Assembly (NCBI GenBank): GCA_965213885.1
Contig: OZ243919.1
Coordinates: 3,100,001 to 3,164,000 of the forward strand
Length of the DNA: 64,000 bases
Origin: VYFG01 sp965213885
GTDB taxonomy: Bacteria > Pseudomonadota > Gammaproteobacteria > Arenicellales > Poriferihabitantaceae
Reading direction: 5' to 3'
Position 1 is the first letter of the stretch. Each line of letters begins with the position of its first letter. Below, piece by piece: positions 27,558 to 36,318 of the stretch. A program made the position numbers and the translations under genes. The notes below the pieces were generated by a model. The model worked only from the letters and a program-made list of their open reading frames with translations, did no database searches and was not told the DNA's origin.

Positions 27558-28631
27558 CTACGATTCCGCTTTATCGACTTGCCATCGGCCTATGCGAACT
27601 GCTGTTTCAGGCTTCAGGCGCGGTGTGCGTCGTGGCTGTCTTACCCGCGTTGTTCGCGGGGCTCCATCCATTGTAAAGCCCCTTTGGTATGCCCGCACCC
27701 TGACACGGACCTTCGGTGCTTCTTCAGGCTCGGGACCAACCGGAGGCCGGGAGAAGAATGCCCTGATTCTCTGTGGGTCAGCGTTCATTTTCCTTGGCAA
27801 TCCCTGATGCGTTGTCCTGTATGGAGTTCGAAACCGCCCTCCCCGAAACAGGTACCTGACCACTTCGTTTCCTTTCGCGTGGTCACCCAATGTCATTTCC
27901 TTTCCGTATGATGTGGAAATCGTAAGGATTCCAGTACGATCCCCCTGTACGTTGATCTCTACCTTGACCTCGACCGGCGTCAGCAAAATCTGGTCCACGA
28001 GCGAGCGCAAGGTGTCGGCGGCCTCGATTCGCTTCCCCTCGTCTTCGTCCTACAGGGCGTCGTAGAGCGGTTGGACCCGCTTGCGGTATTGTAGTGCCAT
28101 GCTCGGGTGCGGCAGTGGCGGTGGTTTGTCCGCTTCGGCCAGGAACTGTTCCGTATACAGGTCATACCGTGTAGCCATAGGCATTGCCGCCACCCGATTT
28201 GCCCGCCTCGACGTGGCCACGCTGTCTGCGGCGGGTCTTGTCGGCCAGATCCTCTTCAGGAACAGCGCATTCATCGTGCCCTTGAGGCCGACATGCAGGT
28301 GAGTCACCTCTCCTTCCGACAGGGTGAGCATTTTTCGTCGGCATAGGACATGCACTTGAAGATGCCCGCGATGTCTTCCTGGTCGCGGGAGAGGCGGTCC
28401 ATCGCTTCGGCCAGGATCAGGTCAAAGCGGCCGCCCATAACGTCGGCCATAAGCGCCTGAATGCCGGGTCGAATCAGCAAGGTACCGGAGATCGCGTGGT
28501 CCGAGTATTCCTCGACGATGTGCCAGCCCTGTTTTCGGCAGGGAGGCGACACATACGGACCTGGTCGGCGATGGAAGCGTCGCGTTGATTGTCGGAAAAA
28601 TAACGGGCGTAGATCGCGACTTTCAAAACTC
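27558..28631 (-). pseudogene. Serine recombinase (large resolvase family), decayed remnant
   Basis: Scattered frames on the minus strand together read as one recombinase. Its N-terminus at about 28631 gives KVAIYARYFSDNQRDASIAD with the conserved serine-containing strand, then HIVEEYSDHAISGT, FDLILAEAMDRLSRDQEDIA and LHVGLKGTMNALFL, ADKTRRRQRGHVEAGKSGG. After NAYGYTV the middle domain is missing; the next match is the C-terminal MALQYRKRVQPLYDAL, an in-frame TAG at 28052-28050, then AADTLRSLVDQILLTPVEV with VEINVQGD. At least two frameshifts, one nonsense codon and a large internal deletion are evident. It is the only visible trace of the mobile element that probably brought the neighbouring TA pair. 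Confidence 0.75.
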
Positions 28632-28981
28632 GGCTCCCATCCGTATCAGGAGGAGCGCTTCCTGCTTTGCCGTGACATCTTCACTTCCTTTGCATAGCGC
28701 TCCTGCGCCGCCTACCTCGCCAGGATGCCGATCAGACGCAGAAGGCGAGGGTCGGGATTGCCGCGCGGCGTAAACGTCAGCGCCAGCTCGTCCAGCAGCA
28801 AGGATTCGAGCAGTGCTTCGCTTTCTCCTCATGTCATCTTTGCCAGGTTTCCTGGGGCTCGCAAGGTCATAACTTGCAGCATTCGCCGCGAGAGAAGCAT
28901 AAGCAACGGAAATTGAAGACGAATATTCGGCGACAATTGGCCCGGTCATCATTAGCCTCATCGCCTCTCCTCATGAGGCCA

Positions 28982-29033
28982 TTGACTGTTGAAGCAACCT
29001 TGGCGTATTGTAAATAGCGATACAAGTCGCTAT
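28982..29033 (+). promoter_or_regulatory. tacAT promoter region with inverted-repeat operator
   Basis: ATAGCGA (29014-29020) and TCGCTAT (29027-29033) form a perfect seven-base inverted repeat with a six-base spacer, ending 22 bases before the antitoxin ATG. TTGACT (28982-28987) and TATTGT (29006-29011), or TTGAAG (28989-28994) and TAAATA (29011-29016), are possible promoter pairs. A palindrome overlapping the start region fits autorepression by the ribbon-helix-helix antitoxin; binding is inferred. Confidence 0.6.
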
Positions 29034-29055
29034 ATGCCGACCAAAGAGATTCGCC

Positions 29056-29355
29056 ATGGCCACAACCGCCGATCGCAAGGAATATCCGATCTCGATGCGC
29101 CTGCCTGAGGCGGATGTCGCAATGATCGATCGTGCCGCAAACCTGCGCGGCCGCTCGCGCTCCGAATTCGTGCGCGACGCCGCTGTGCGCGCGGCCGAGG
29201 AGGTCGTCATGGAGCAGGGCTTGATCCGGATGAGCCCGGAAGGCTTCGCCGAGTTCATGGATGTGCTGATGCGTCCGGCCGCTCCCGTTCCGGAGATGGT
29301 CGAAGTCCTGAAGCGTCCCGCGCCGTGGGAGCCCGACTACGTGGCGAAGCGGTAA
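29056..29355 (+). CDS. tacA: TacA-family (DUF1778) antitoxin
   Basis: A 99-residue antitoxin with a ribbon-helix-helix N-terminus (YPISMRLPEADVAMIDRAAN, then RSRSEFVRDAAVRAAEE), the DUF1778 signature. The C-terminal part (FAEFMDVLMRPAAPVPEM) is the toxin-neutralising region. It lies four bases upstream of a GNAT toxin gene. In the TacAT family the antitoxin binds and inhibits the acetyltransferase and represses the operon. The frame is intact. The pair sits next to a decayed recombinase, between mscS and an MBL hydrolase gene, so it was probably acquired. Confidence 0.92.
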   Translation: MATTADRKEYPISMRLPEADVAMIDRAANLRGRSRSEFVRDAAVRAAEEVVMEQGLIRMSPEGFAEFMDVLMRPAAPVPEMVEVLKRPAPWEPDYVAKR

Positions 29356-29359
29356 GCCC

Positions 29360-29893
29360 TTGTTCCTTTCGGGTCCCGAGCCGCTAACCGCCGCTCACGA
29401 TGTATCCGAGTTCTCCTGTGGCAAGCCGACTCTTGACCACTGGCTGAAGACACGCGCCCTCTCCAATCAGCAGAAGGGCTTTACTGCCGTTCTCGTCGTT
29501 CATGAGGCCGGGCGCGTGGTCGGCTACTACGGCCTTGCGCCTACCGGTGTAGTGCCTTCGGTTCTGCCGCGCTCGATCAGGACGGGGCAGCCGCCGAATC
29601 CGATCCCGTGCATATTGCTCGGCCAGCTCGCGACCGACACAGCATGGGCAGGTTTGGGCATTGGCACTGGCCTTGTGAAGCACGCCCTCCAGCGCTGCGT
29701 TCAGGCCGCGTCGCTGATCGGTGGGCGGGCCTTGATGGTCAACGCCGTCGACGGGGAGGTGGCCGAGTTCTGGAGGCGGCGCGGCTTCGAACCTTCCAGG
29801 GATCACCCCTTGGTCCTGCTCCGCTCGATCAGCGACATCGCGGCGTCGCTCGGTGAGGCGGTGGGTGAAAGCCTTGCTGGCGTTCAAATGTAG
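29360..29893 (+). CDS. tacT: TacT-family GNAT toxin (aminoacyl-tRNA acetyltransferase)
   Basis: A 177-residue GNAT-fold acetyltransferase starting at TTG 29360, four bases after the antitoxin. TacT-type toxins acetylate charged tRNAs and halt translation. Visible family features are DVSEFSCGKPTLDHWLK at the N-terminus, GRVVGYYGLAPTGV, LGQLATDTAWAGLGIGTGLV (acetyl-CoA pyrophosphate loop, residues 88-107) and the C-terminal catalytic-tyrosine-equivalent region AEFWRRRGFEPS. The last element has phenylalanine/tryptophan rather than an obvious tyrosine at FW, which should be checked against active homologues. It is the only toxin-like gene in this window with an undamaged frame. Confidence 0.9.
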   Translation: MFLSGPEPLTAAHDVSEFSCGKPTLDHWLKTRALSNQQKGFTAVLVVHEAGRVVGYYGLAPTGVVPSVLPRSIRTGQPPNPIPCILLGQLATDTAWAGLGIGTGLVKHALQRCVQAASLIGGRALMVNAVDGEVAEFWRRRGFEPSRDHPLVLLRSISDIAASLGEAVGESLAGVQM

Positions 29894-30255
29894 CGCTCCA
29901 CCAATCCATCCAGATTGCAGTAAATTAGATCCAGCCATGCAGATTAGTGTTCCTCAATTTTCATATATGACCCGCCGAGACCATAAGTCGCATGGCGAAG
30001 AGCATCCTCAAGGCGCACAGCCGACTCTGACCGGGACGATCGTATCCGTAAAATCAATGAAGCCCGTCAACCAGTGAGCCCGTAGGCGAAGCCTGGCAAG
30101 CTGAGCTAGGAAAATCACGGGGTACCCCGTACCCTGGTACGAATCCTTAAGGAAATGACAGTGCATGGTCACCAGCCGTCTCCCGATCCTGGTTGATGAA
30201 TTCCGTCGGATGGGGAAAGACGGACCGGGCTGCCGTCCCGGAAGTCGTGGCGGGT
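29894..30255. other. Intergenic region at the island edge, no gene recognised
   Basis: About 360 bases after tacT hold short frames only, plus a 14-base perfect palindrome ACGGGGTACCCCGT (30117-30130). One short frame (RDDRIRKINEARQPVSP near 30040-30085) looks protein-like but has no start. This is likely leftover island sequence. Confidence 0.35.
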
Positions 30256-31143
30256 TCAGGCAGGCACGTACCGCCGCCGCCGACCGCTGCCGATCTCAAG
30301 GGCACGGCCCCGCCCCTGCAGATAGACAATGGACGCAAGCAGCGAGAGCTCCGCCCCGGCCTCGAGATTCCGGGGAATGTCCGCATAGACCCGGCGGCGC
30401 AGGGAGGGCAGGGTATCGAAGCCGTCGGCGATGGCGGCCGCCACCTGCTCCACCCGGTGGAGCCGGTGCGCCCGAACCTTCGCCATGAATTCTCCCGGGT
30501 TGGTGAGCGGGGTTCCGTGGGTCGGGTAGAACACCCTCTCCGGCCGCATCGACAGGCGGTCGAGGCTTTCGATGTAGTCCCCGACACTTCCGTCGGGCGG
30601 GATGATCACCGGCGTGGACCAGGCCATGATGTGGTCCCCGCAGAAGAGCGCCCCGGCGACGGGCCAGGCAAAGCAGATGTGGTTGGAGCAGTGTCCCGGC
30701 GTGTGGATGACCTCCAGGGACCACCCGCTGCCCGGGATCTCTTCGCCGTCCTCGAGCAGGAAGTCGGGGACGAACTCACGGTCCACGCCGCCTTCCAGCT
30801 CCCCCGCCGAATCCCTGGCGTGGGGTCCGAAGGCGAATACCGGTGCGCCGGTGCGCTGCCGGAGCAGCCGGGCCGCCGGCGAATGGTCGGCATGGGTGTG
30901 GGTGACCAGGATGTGGGAGACAGTTTCTTCTCCAAGGCCCAAGAGCAGGGCGTCCACGTGATCCGGCAGCATCGGGCCGGGATCAATGACCGCCACCTCT
31001 CCCTCACCGATGATGTAGGTCCCGGTTCCCGGCCCGGTGAAGGGTCCCGGATTGCGCGCCACGATCCGCCGGATGCCCCCGGTCACGGGTTCGATGACTC
31101 CGTAGCGGAATTCGAATTCGTGGTTGAACGGGATACCGGTCAT
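30256..31143 (-). CDS. MBL-fold metallo-hydrolase (LACTB2 / glyoxalase II-like)
   Basis: A 295-residue metallo-beta-lactamase-fold hydrolase. The metal-binding motif THTHADHSP supplies His82, His84, Asp86 and His87; a further histidine lies in HTPGHCSNHICF and Asp in LFCGDHIM. The C-terminal helical domain (ANLEAGAELS-type region) resembles LACTB2 proteins, which act as endoribonucleases or thioesterases. The ATG at 31143 is followed two bases after the end of pyrD on the same strand, so they are probably co-transcribed with pyrD upstream. Substrate unknown. Confidence 0.88.
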   Translation of the reverse strand: MTGIPFNHEFEFRYGVIEPVTGGIRRIVARNPGPFTGPGTGTYIIGEGEVAVIDPGPMLPDHVDALLLGLGEETVSHILVTHTHADHSPAARLLRQRTGAPVFAFGPHARDSAGELEGGVDREFVPDFLLEDGEEIPGSGWSLEVIHTPGHCSNHICFAWPVAGALFCGDHIMAWSTPVIIPPDGSVGDYIESLDRLSMRPERVFYPTHGTPLTNPGEFMAKVRAHRLHRVEQVAAAIADGFDTLPSLRRRVYADIPRNLEAGAELSLLASIVYLQGRGRALEIGSGRRRRYVPA

Positions 31144-31144
31144 G

Positions 31145-32257
31145 TCATTCCTGCCGCGATTGGGCGAATTTTCCGTGCAGGTCGTCCAGCCAGGCGTGGA
31201 AGTCTTTGCCGTGACCTGCGGAACGGCAGTCGCCGGCGAGCCCGTTGACCACCTGCGCCACCAGCCCCGGCCCGTGGTAGATGAGGCCCGTATAGAGCTG
31301 CAGCAGACTGGCGCCGGCAGCGAGCATTTCCCGGGCGGACTCGGCGCTGTCGATGCCGCCGATGCCGATGATGGGCATGCCTTCTCCCAGGGCGTCGTGC
31401 AGGGACCTGATCACCCTGGTGGCCGACGCCCTGACCGGGGGACCGCTCAGCCCCCCGGGCTCGGCGGCGTGCCGGGCGCCTTCCACGCCCTCCCTGGACA
31501 CCGTGGTGTTGGTGGCTGCCACCGCGTCGATTCCGTGCCGGCCGAGCAATGTCGCGATGACTTCGATCTGCGGGTCTTCGAGATCCGGCGCCAGCTTGAG
31601 CACGAGGGGCACCCGCTTGCCGTGCCGGTCGCCGAGCCCCGAGGCCTGATCGCAGAGCGCCTCCAGGAGGCGGTCGAGCGCACTGCTTTCCTGGAGGGAA
31701 CGCAGGTCCTCCGTATTGGGCGAGGAGACGTTGACGGTGATGTAGTCCGCGTGTGGGTACACCCGCTCCAGGCAGGACAGGTAGTCGCCGGCGGCGTCCG
31801 CCAGCGGCGTTGCAGCGTTCTTGCCGATGTTGATGCCGCGGATGATGCCGGGCGTCAGCGACTTGAGGTTCCGGAGAAAGACATCGAGCCCGCCACTGTT
31901 GAAGCCCATGCGGTTGATGATGGCCCGGTGGGGCACCAGCCGGAACATCCTCGGCTTCGGGTTGCCCGGCTGGGGCAGGGGCGTCACGGTGCCGAGTTCC
32001 ACCCAGCCGAAGCCGAAGGCCGCCAGCGCGGCCGCCGCGTTGCCCTGCTTGTCAAGCCCCGCGGCGAGCCCCAGGGGGTTGGGGAAGTCGATGCCCATGA
32101 CCCGCACCGGCAGCGGGGCGGCCTTCCTGCCGTAGAGGGCGTGCAATGCACCCGTTGCCCATTGCCTGCGGGCGGCGAATGCCAGGGCCGACAGCACCCG
32201 GTCATGGCTGTCTTCGGGGTCCAGGGCGAACAACCATGGCCTGGCCAGGCGGTACAT
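31145..32257 (-). CDS. pyrD: Dihydroorotate dehydrogenase (quinone), class 2
   Basis: A 370-residue membrane-associated flavoenzyme oxidising dihydroorotate to orotate in pyrimidine synthesis, using ubiquinone. The N-terminal MYRLARPWLFALDPEDSHD is the amphipathic class 2 extension that touches the membrane. Core motifs are NPLGLAAGLDKQG (near residue 61), GFNSGG near 137, YITVNVSSPNTEDLR near 175 with the catalytic serine of class 2, and IIGIGGIDSAESA near 290. It is full length relative to E. coli PyrD (336) with a somewhat longer C-terminus. It lies between an MBL hydrolase gene and the pseudouridine synthase gene with 1-3 base gaps. Confidence 0.95.
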   Translation of the reverse strand: MYRLARPWLFALDPEDSHDRVLSALAFAARRQWATGALHALYGRKAAPLPVRVMGIDFPNPLGLAAGLDKQGNAAAALAAFGFGWVELGTVTPLPQPGNPKPRMFRLVPHRAIINRMGFNSGGLDVFLRNLKSLTPGIIRGINIGKNAATPLADAAGDYLSCLERVYPHADYITVNVSSPNTEDLRSLQESSALDRLLEALCDQASGLGDRHGKRVPLVLKLAPDLEDPQIEVIATLLGRHGIDAVAATNTTVSREGVEGARHAAEPGGLSGPPVRASATRVIRSLHDALGEGMPIIGIGGIDSAESAREMLAAGASLLQLYTGLIYHGPGLVAQVVNGLAGDCRSAGHGKDFHAWLDDLHGKFAQSRQE

Positions 32258-32260
32258 GGC

Positions 32261-32977
32261 TCAGAAGCGCTCCCCGGAAGTCAGCAGGCGCCACTTCCCC
32301 GGGGCGAGCCTGCCCAGGCGAACGCCGCCGATCCGCACCCGAACCAGCCTTGTCACCCTGAGCTCCACCAGTTCGCACATGCGGCGGATCTGGCGTTTGC
32401 GGCCCTCGGTGAGGACCATGCGCAACCTGGGGCCCCCAAGATGCTCCACCTGCACCGGCCGGAGATTTCTGCCGTCCAGCGAAAGGCCGCTTCGCAGGCT
32501 TGCCAGTTTTTCCGGGGCGAGGTCGCCTTGCACCCACACCAGGTATTCCTTTTCCACCCGACTGTCCGAACCGATGAGCCTGCGCGCCACCCGGCCGTCG
32601 CCGGTGTAGACCATGAGGCCCATGGAATCGATGTCCAGGCGTCCCGCCGGTGCAAGCCCCCTTCGCGAGGGCACCGGGTCGCCCGGAACCTGGCGGTTTT
32701 CCCGGTTGATCAGCATGACCGCAGACGTGTGGCCGTCCTCCGGCAGGCCGGAGACATAGTTCATGGGCTTGTTGAGCAGCACGGTGACCAGCGCATCCTG
32801 GCGGTTGAGGGCGTCATCCGCGAGGGCGATCGACTGGTCCTCCCGGACGCGCGTGCCCAGGGTGTCCACCACGACGCCGTCCACACTGACCAGGCCGTCG
32901 GCAATGAACCGGTCGGCCTCCCGGCGCGAACACAGTCCGCGTGCCGCCATCAGCTTGGACAGGCGGATTTCGCTCAC
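32261..32977 (-). CDS. RsuA/RluB/RluF-family pseudouridine synthase
   Basis: A 238-residue rRNA modification enzyme. An S4 RNA-binding domain is at residues 3-60 (LSKLMAARGLCSRREADRFI), followed by the catalytic domain with Asp in PAGRLDIDSMGLMVYT near residue 117. GRKRQIRRMCELV near 200 is the family's C-terminal signature. It begins at GTG 32977, which overlaps the purB stop codon (GTGA), showing coupling to purB. RluF, RluB and RsuA differ mainly in RNA target; RluF (23S U2604) is the closest feel from NYVSGLPED but not certain. Confidence 0.88.
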   Translation of the reverse strand: MSEIRLSKLMAARGLCSRREADRFIADGLVSVDGVVVDTLGTRVREDQSIALADDALNRQDALVTVLLNKPMNYVSGLPEDGHTSAVMLINRENRQVPGDPVPSRRGLAPAGRLDIDSMGLMVYTGDGRVARRLIGSDSRVEKEYLVWVQGDLAPEKLASLRSGLSLDGRNLRPVQVEHLGGPRLRMVLTEGRKRQIRRMCELVELRVTRLVRVRIGGVRLGRLAPGKWRLLTSGERF

Positions 32978-34362
32978 ATGTTCTCGTGGGCTGCGCTGAC
33001 CGCGTTGCCGACGTAGGTCGACGGCGTCATCGCCCGAAGCTCGTCCTTGGCGCTTTCCGGGATTTCCAGCCCGTCAATGAACGCCCCCAGGGTTTCCCGG
33101 GTGATGCCCTCGGCCCCCCGGGTCAGTGCCTTGAGTGTTTCATAGGAGTCCTCGACGCCGTATCTTCGCATCACCGTCTGGATCGGCTCGGCCAGCACTT
33201 CCCAGCTCCGGTCCAGGTCCTCCTCGAGCCTGGCGGGGTTGATTTCCAGCCGGGCGAGCCCCCGAAGTGCCGACTTCACCGCCAGCAGGGTGTATCCCAT
33301 GCCGACGCCGAGATTGCGCAGTACCGTAGAGTCGGTGAGGTCCCGCTGCCAGCGGCTCACCGGGAGCTTTTCCGCCAGGTGCCCCAGTACGGCGTTGGCG
33401 AGTCCGAGATTGCCCTCGGAGTTCTCGAAGTCGATGGGATTGACCTTGTGCGGCATGGTGCTGGAGCCCACTTCGCCGGCCACCACCTTCTGCCTGAAAT
33501 ACCCAAGACTGATGTAGCCCCAGATGTCACGGTCGAGGTCCAGAAGAACCGTGTTGAACCGGCTCTGGGCGTGGCAGAGCGCCGCGATGTGATCGTGGGG
33601 TTCGATCTGGGTGGTGAGCGGGTTGTTGGCAAGCCCCAGGGATTCAACGAAACGGCGGGAGATGTCGGTCCAGGGCAGGTCGGGGTAGGCGGCCAGGTGG
33701 GCGTTGAAGTTGCCCACGGCGCCGTTCATTTTCCCGGGCAGCCGGACTTCGGCCACCTGTGCCACGGCCTGCCTCAGGCGGTGGACCACGTTGGCCAGCT
33801 CCTTGCCCATGGTGGTGGGGCTCGCGGGCTGTCCGTGGGTGCGCGAGAGCATCGGGACATCGGCGAGTTCACGGGCCATCTCGGCCAGCCTGTCCACCAG
33901 TTCCGCCATGCGCGGCAGGAGCACGCCGTCCCGCGCGTCTTGCAGCATCAGGGCATGGGACAGGTTGTTGATGTCCTCGGAGGTGCAGGCGAAATGAAAG
34001 AACTCCGCCGCTGCGGCGATGGCCGGATGCCCCGCGGTCCGCTGCCTGAGGAAATATTCCACGGCCTTGACGTCGTGATTGGTGGCCGCCTCGATTTTTT
34101 TCACCGCCCGGGCATCCTCCGGAGAGAATCCGGTCGCGATGTCGCGCAGGAACCCGGTCTCGGCCTCGCCGAAGGGGGGAATCTCCCCGATGCCGGGCTC
34201 GCTCGCGAGATGGATCAGCCATTCCACCTCCACATGGACCCTGGCGCGGATCAGGCCGAATTCACTGAAATGGGGCCTGAGTTCGGCAGTTTTTTGGCCG
34301 TAACGACCATCCAGGGGGGACAGGGCTGAGAGCTCCGACAGCGGCAGTGGGTCGTTGACCAC
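32974..34362 (-). CDS. purB: Adenylosuccinate lyase
   Basis: A 462-residue enzyme of purine synthesis, acting both on SAICAR and on adenylosuccinate. I chose GTG 34362 (NDPLPLSELSALSPLDGRYG) because the family's N-terminus LSPLDGRY starts about ten residues later; the long upstream frame is arginine-rich noise. The fumarase-superfamily signature SSTMPHKVNPIDFENSEGN near residue 295 carries the mobile catalytic serine. SRTHGQPASPTTMGKELAN near 165 holds the catalytic histidine. Length matches E. coli PurB (456). It lies upstream of, and overlaps, a pseudouridine synthase gene, and follows mnmA on the same strand. Confidence 0.95.
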   Translation of the reverse strand: MVNDPLPLSELSALSPLDGRYGQKTAELRPHFSEFGLIRARVHVEVEWLIHLASEPGIGEIPPFGEAETGFLRDIATGFSPEDARAVKKIEAATNHDVKAVEYFLRQRTAGHPAIAAAAEFFHFACTSEDINNLSHALMLQDARDGVLLPRMAELVDRLAEMARELADVPMLSRTHGQPASPTTMGKELANVVHRLRQAVAQVAEVRLPGKMNGAVGNFNAHLAAYPDLPWTDISRRFVESLGLANNPLTTQIEPHDHIAALCHAQSRFNTVLLDLDRDIWGYISLGYFRQKVVAGEVGSSTMPHKVNPIDFENSEGNLGLANAVLGHLAEKLPVSRWQRDLTDSTVLRNLGVGMGYTLLAVKSALRGLARLEINPARLEEDLDRSWEVLAEPIQTVMRRYGVEDSYETLKALTRGAEGITRETLGAFIDGLEIPESAKDELRAMTPSTYVGNAVSAAHENM

Positions 34363-34472
34363 GGGCAAGCGGGGGGTTTGTGCGGGCGGGCGAATGATAG
34401 CACAGGCCCGGGACCGCGATTGGCGGCGGCCCGGCCGGGCGGATGCGGCGAACCGGCCCTCCGGCCGGCGGG

Positions 34473-35543
34473 TCAGTCCCGGGCGGCGCGGATGACGCCG
34501 CCCCCGATGCAGGTATCCTCCTCGTAGAACACGATGGATTGCCCCGGCGTCACCGCCCACTGGGGCTCATCGAACACGATGCGGGAGTAATTCGGCCCGA
34601 TCATGTTGATTTCGCAGGGTTGGTCCTCCTGCCGGTAGCGGATCTTGGCGCCCAGGGCCGCCGGCAGGATCGGCGGGATGCCGGTGATCCAGTGCATGTC
34701 TTCCGCCAGCACCACCCGGTGATACAGCGCTTCATGATCGTGTCCCTGCACCACGTACACGATGTTCCGCTCGACATCCTTGCGCACCACGTACCAGGCT
34801 TCACCCTCCCCGCCGATACCGAGGCCCTGGCGCTGTCCGATGGTGTAGAAACAGCAACCCCGATGCTCGCCGAGCATCTCCCCGTCCAGCGACTCGATCC
34901 GGCCCTCCTGCGCGGGGAGGTAGCGGCCAAGGAAATCATGAAAGCGACGCTCGCCGATGAAGCAGATTCCGGTACTGTCCTTCTTGTCATGGACCGGCAG
35001 GCCGCGTTCCCTGGCCATGGCCCGCACCTGTTCCTTGTGCATTTCGCCGATCGGGAATCTCGCGTGGCGGAGCGCCTCCTGATCCAGCGTGTGCAGGAAA
35101 TAGCTCTGGTCCTTGTTGCCGTCAAGCCCCTTGCAAAGGAGGCGATGGCGGTCGTCACGCCTCAGCCTTGCATAGTGGCCGGTGGCGATGCAGTCGGCGC
35201 CGAGATCCAGGGCCCGCCGGAGGAATTCCTTGAACTTGATTTCCCTGTTGCAGACCACGTCCGGATTGGGAGTGCGCCCGGCGCGGTATTCGCTGAGAAA
35301 ATGCTCGAACACGTTGTCCCAGTATTCGTGGGAGAAGTTCACCGTGTGCAGTTCGATTCCGAGCGCCCTGCAGACCTCCGTGGCGTCCGCCAGGTCTTCC
35401 GCTGCGGAGCAGTATTCCTCGGTGTCGTCCTCCTCCCAGTTCTTCATGAACAGCCCGGTGACGTGGTGGCCCTCCTCCAGCAGCCTGCAGGCTGCCACCG
35501 AGGAGTCCACGCCACCGGACATGCCGACGATCACCCTGTCCAT
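34473..35543 (-). CDS. mnmA: tRNA-specific 2-thiouridylase MnmA
   Basis: A 356-residue ATP-dependent enzyme that thiolates wobble U34 of Lys, Glu and Gln tRNAs. ATG 35543 gives MDRVIVGMSGGVDSSVAA, with the PP-loop SGGVDSS at residues 9-15. The two catalytic cysteines are in TPNPDVVCNREIKF and DSTGICFIGERRF. LPAQEGRIESLDGEMLGEHR and GIGGEGEAWYVV mark the central and beta-barrel domains. Length matches E. coli MnmA (368). In E. coli mnmA also lies close to purB (with hflD between); here hflD is absent from the gap. Confidence 0.96.
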   Translation of the reverse strand: MDRVIVGMSGGVDSSVAACRLLEEGHHVTGLFMKNWEEDDTEEYCSAAEDLADATEVCRALGIELHTVNFSHEYWDNVFEHFLSEYRAGRTPNPDVVCNREIKFKEFLRRALDLGADCIATGHYARLRRDDRHRLLCKGLDGNKDQSYFLHTLDQEALRHARFPIGEMHKEQVRAMARERGLPVHDKKDSTGICFIGERRFHDFLGRYLPAQEGRIESLDGEMLGEHRGCCFYTIGQRQGLGIGGEGEAWYVVRKDVERNIVYVVQGHDHEALYHRVVLAEDMHWITGIPPILPAALGAKIRYRQEDQPCEINMIGPNYSRIVFDEPQWAVTPGQSIVFYEEDTCIGGGVIRAARD

Positions 35544-35607
35544 GACCCTTGTCTGGTCCGGGTTGTTCGAGTCGAGGGTGTGCCGGTTGCGTGCTCCAAT
35601 GGCCTTC

Positions 35608-36318
35608 TCAGTTTCCGCTCCGGAGCAGCCGGTCCCAGAAGGACCGCTTCTCCTCTTCATCCTCCTCGTCGGGACGGTTGTCCACCACCGCGCTCATCAT
35701 GGTGATGTCCTCCCAGGCTGCGCTGTCCTGGATGATCGGCAGGTGGCCGTTGGGCTGGAACCAGGAGTCGACCACGTAGCGGGTTCCACTGGCCACCTCG
35801 CGAATCTGCGCCGACCAGTGCTGGTCGAACAGCGCCCGGCGGTAGGCCTCCTCGATGACCACGTGGTGGCGCAGGTATCCGCTGGCTTCGAAAAGGCGCA
35901 GGTAGGTGGTGGTGTTGACCGATTCGTCGATACAGTCCTGCTGGCCGGTCTCCCGCTCCTTGCCGGGAATTTCGTCCGCGGCGAGATCCAGGTGTGTCGG
36001 GGTGTGCCGGCCGATCACCACTTCCATCCAGCCTACCGCGCGGCGGATCTGGTCACGCTCCTTTTCGGGCGTGGCGGCGGTCTCCCGGAACCAGCCCACC
36101 ACGGATTCCCATTCCGGAATGCTCAGGCTGACCGTGCTCCGGGTGCGGCAGCCGAAGTCGTAGCACACGGGGATGGCCTGGAAGGAAACATCCGTGGGTA
36201 TGGTGACACCGTGTTCGCGTTTGTTGATGCCCGGTGCCGCATGCACGGTCATGTGCAGCAGGCACAAGAGCAGGGCGGCGGCCAGGTACAGTCTCCGGGG
36301 GGGCATCGGATTGTTCAT
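35608..36318 (-). CDS. Exported papain-like (transglutaminase-fold) protein, function unknown
   Basis: A 236-residue protein from ATG 36318 with a Sec signal peptide (RRLYLAAALLLCLLHMTVHAAPG, cleavage likely after residue 28). Cys129 in GQQDCIDESVNTTTY, His167 in DQHWSAQI and Asp184 in YVVDSWFQPN are spaced and dressed like the Cys-His-Asp triad of transglutaminase-like/papain-fold enzymes, so I infer a periplasmic cysteine hydrolase or transferase. The C-terminus is very acidic (DEEDEEEKRSF) before WDRLLRSGN. No gene symbol is known to me. It is 64 bases downstream-divergent of nothing: mnmA follows on the same strand, so the two may be co-transcribed. Confidence 0.65.
   Translation of the reverse strand: MNNPMPPRRLYLAAALLLCLLHMTVHAAPGINKREHGVTIPTDVSFQAIPVCYDFGCRTRSTVSLSIPEWESVVGWFRETAATPEKERDQIRRAVGWMEVVIGRHTPTHLDLAADEIPGKERETGQQDCIDESVNTTTYLRLFEASGYLRHHVVIEEAYRRALFDQHWSAQIREVASGTRYVVDSWFQPNGHLPIIQDSAAWEDITMMSAVVDNRPDEEDEEEKRSFWDRLLRSGN

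Noticed and set aside
30117..30130. Perfect 14-base palindrome ACGGGGTACCCCGT as a possible attachment or operator site
   Set aside because: No second copy seen near the island's other edge and no gene close enough to be controlled by it; kept only as a note.
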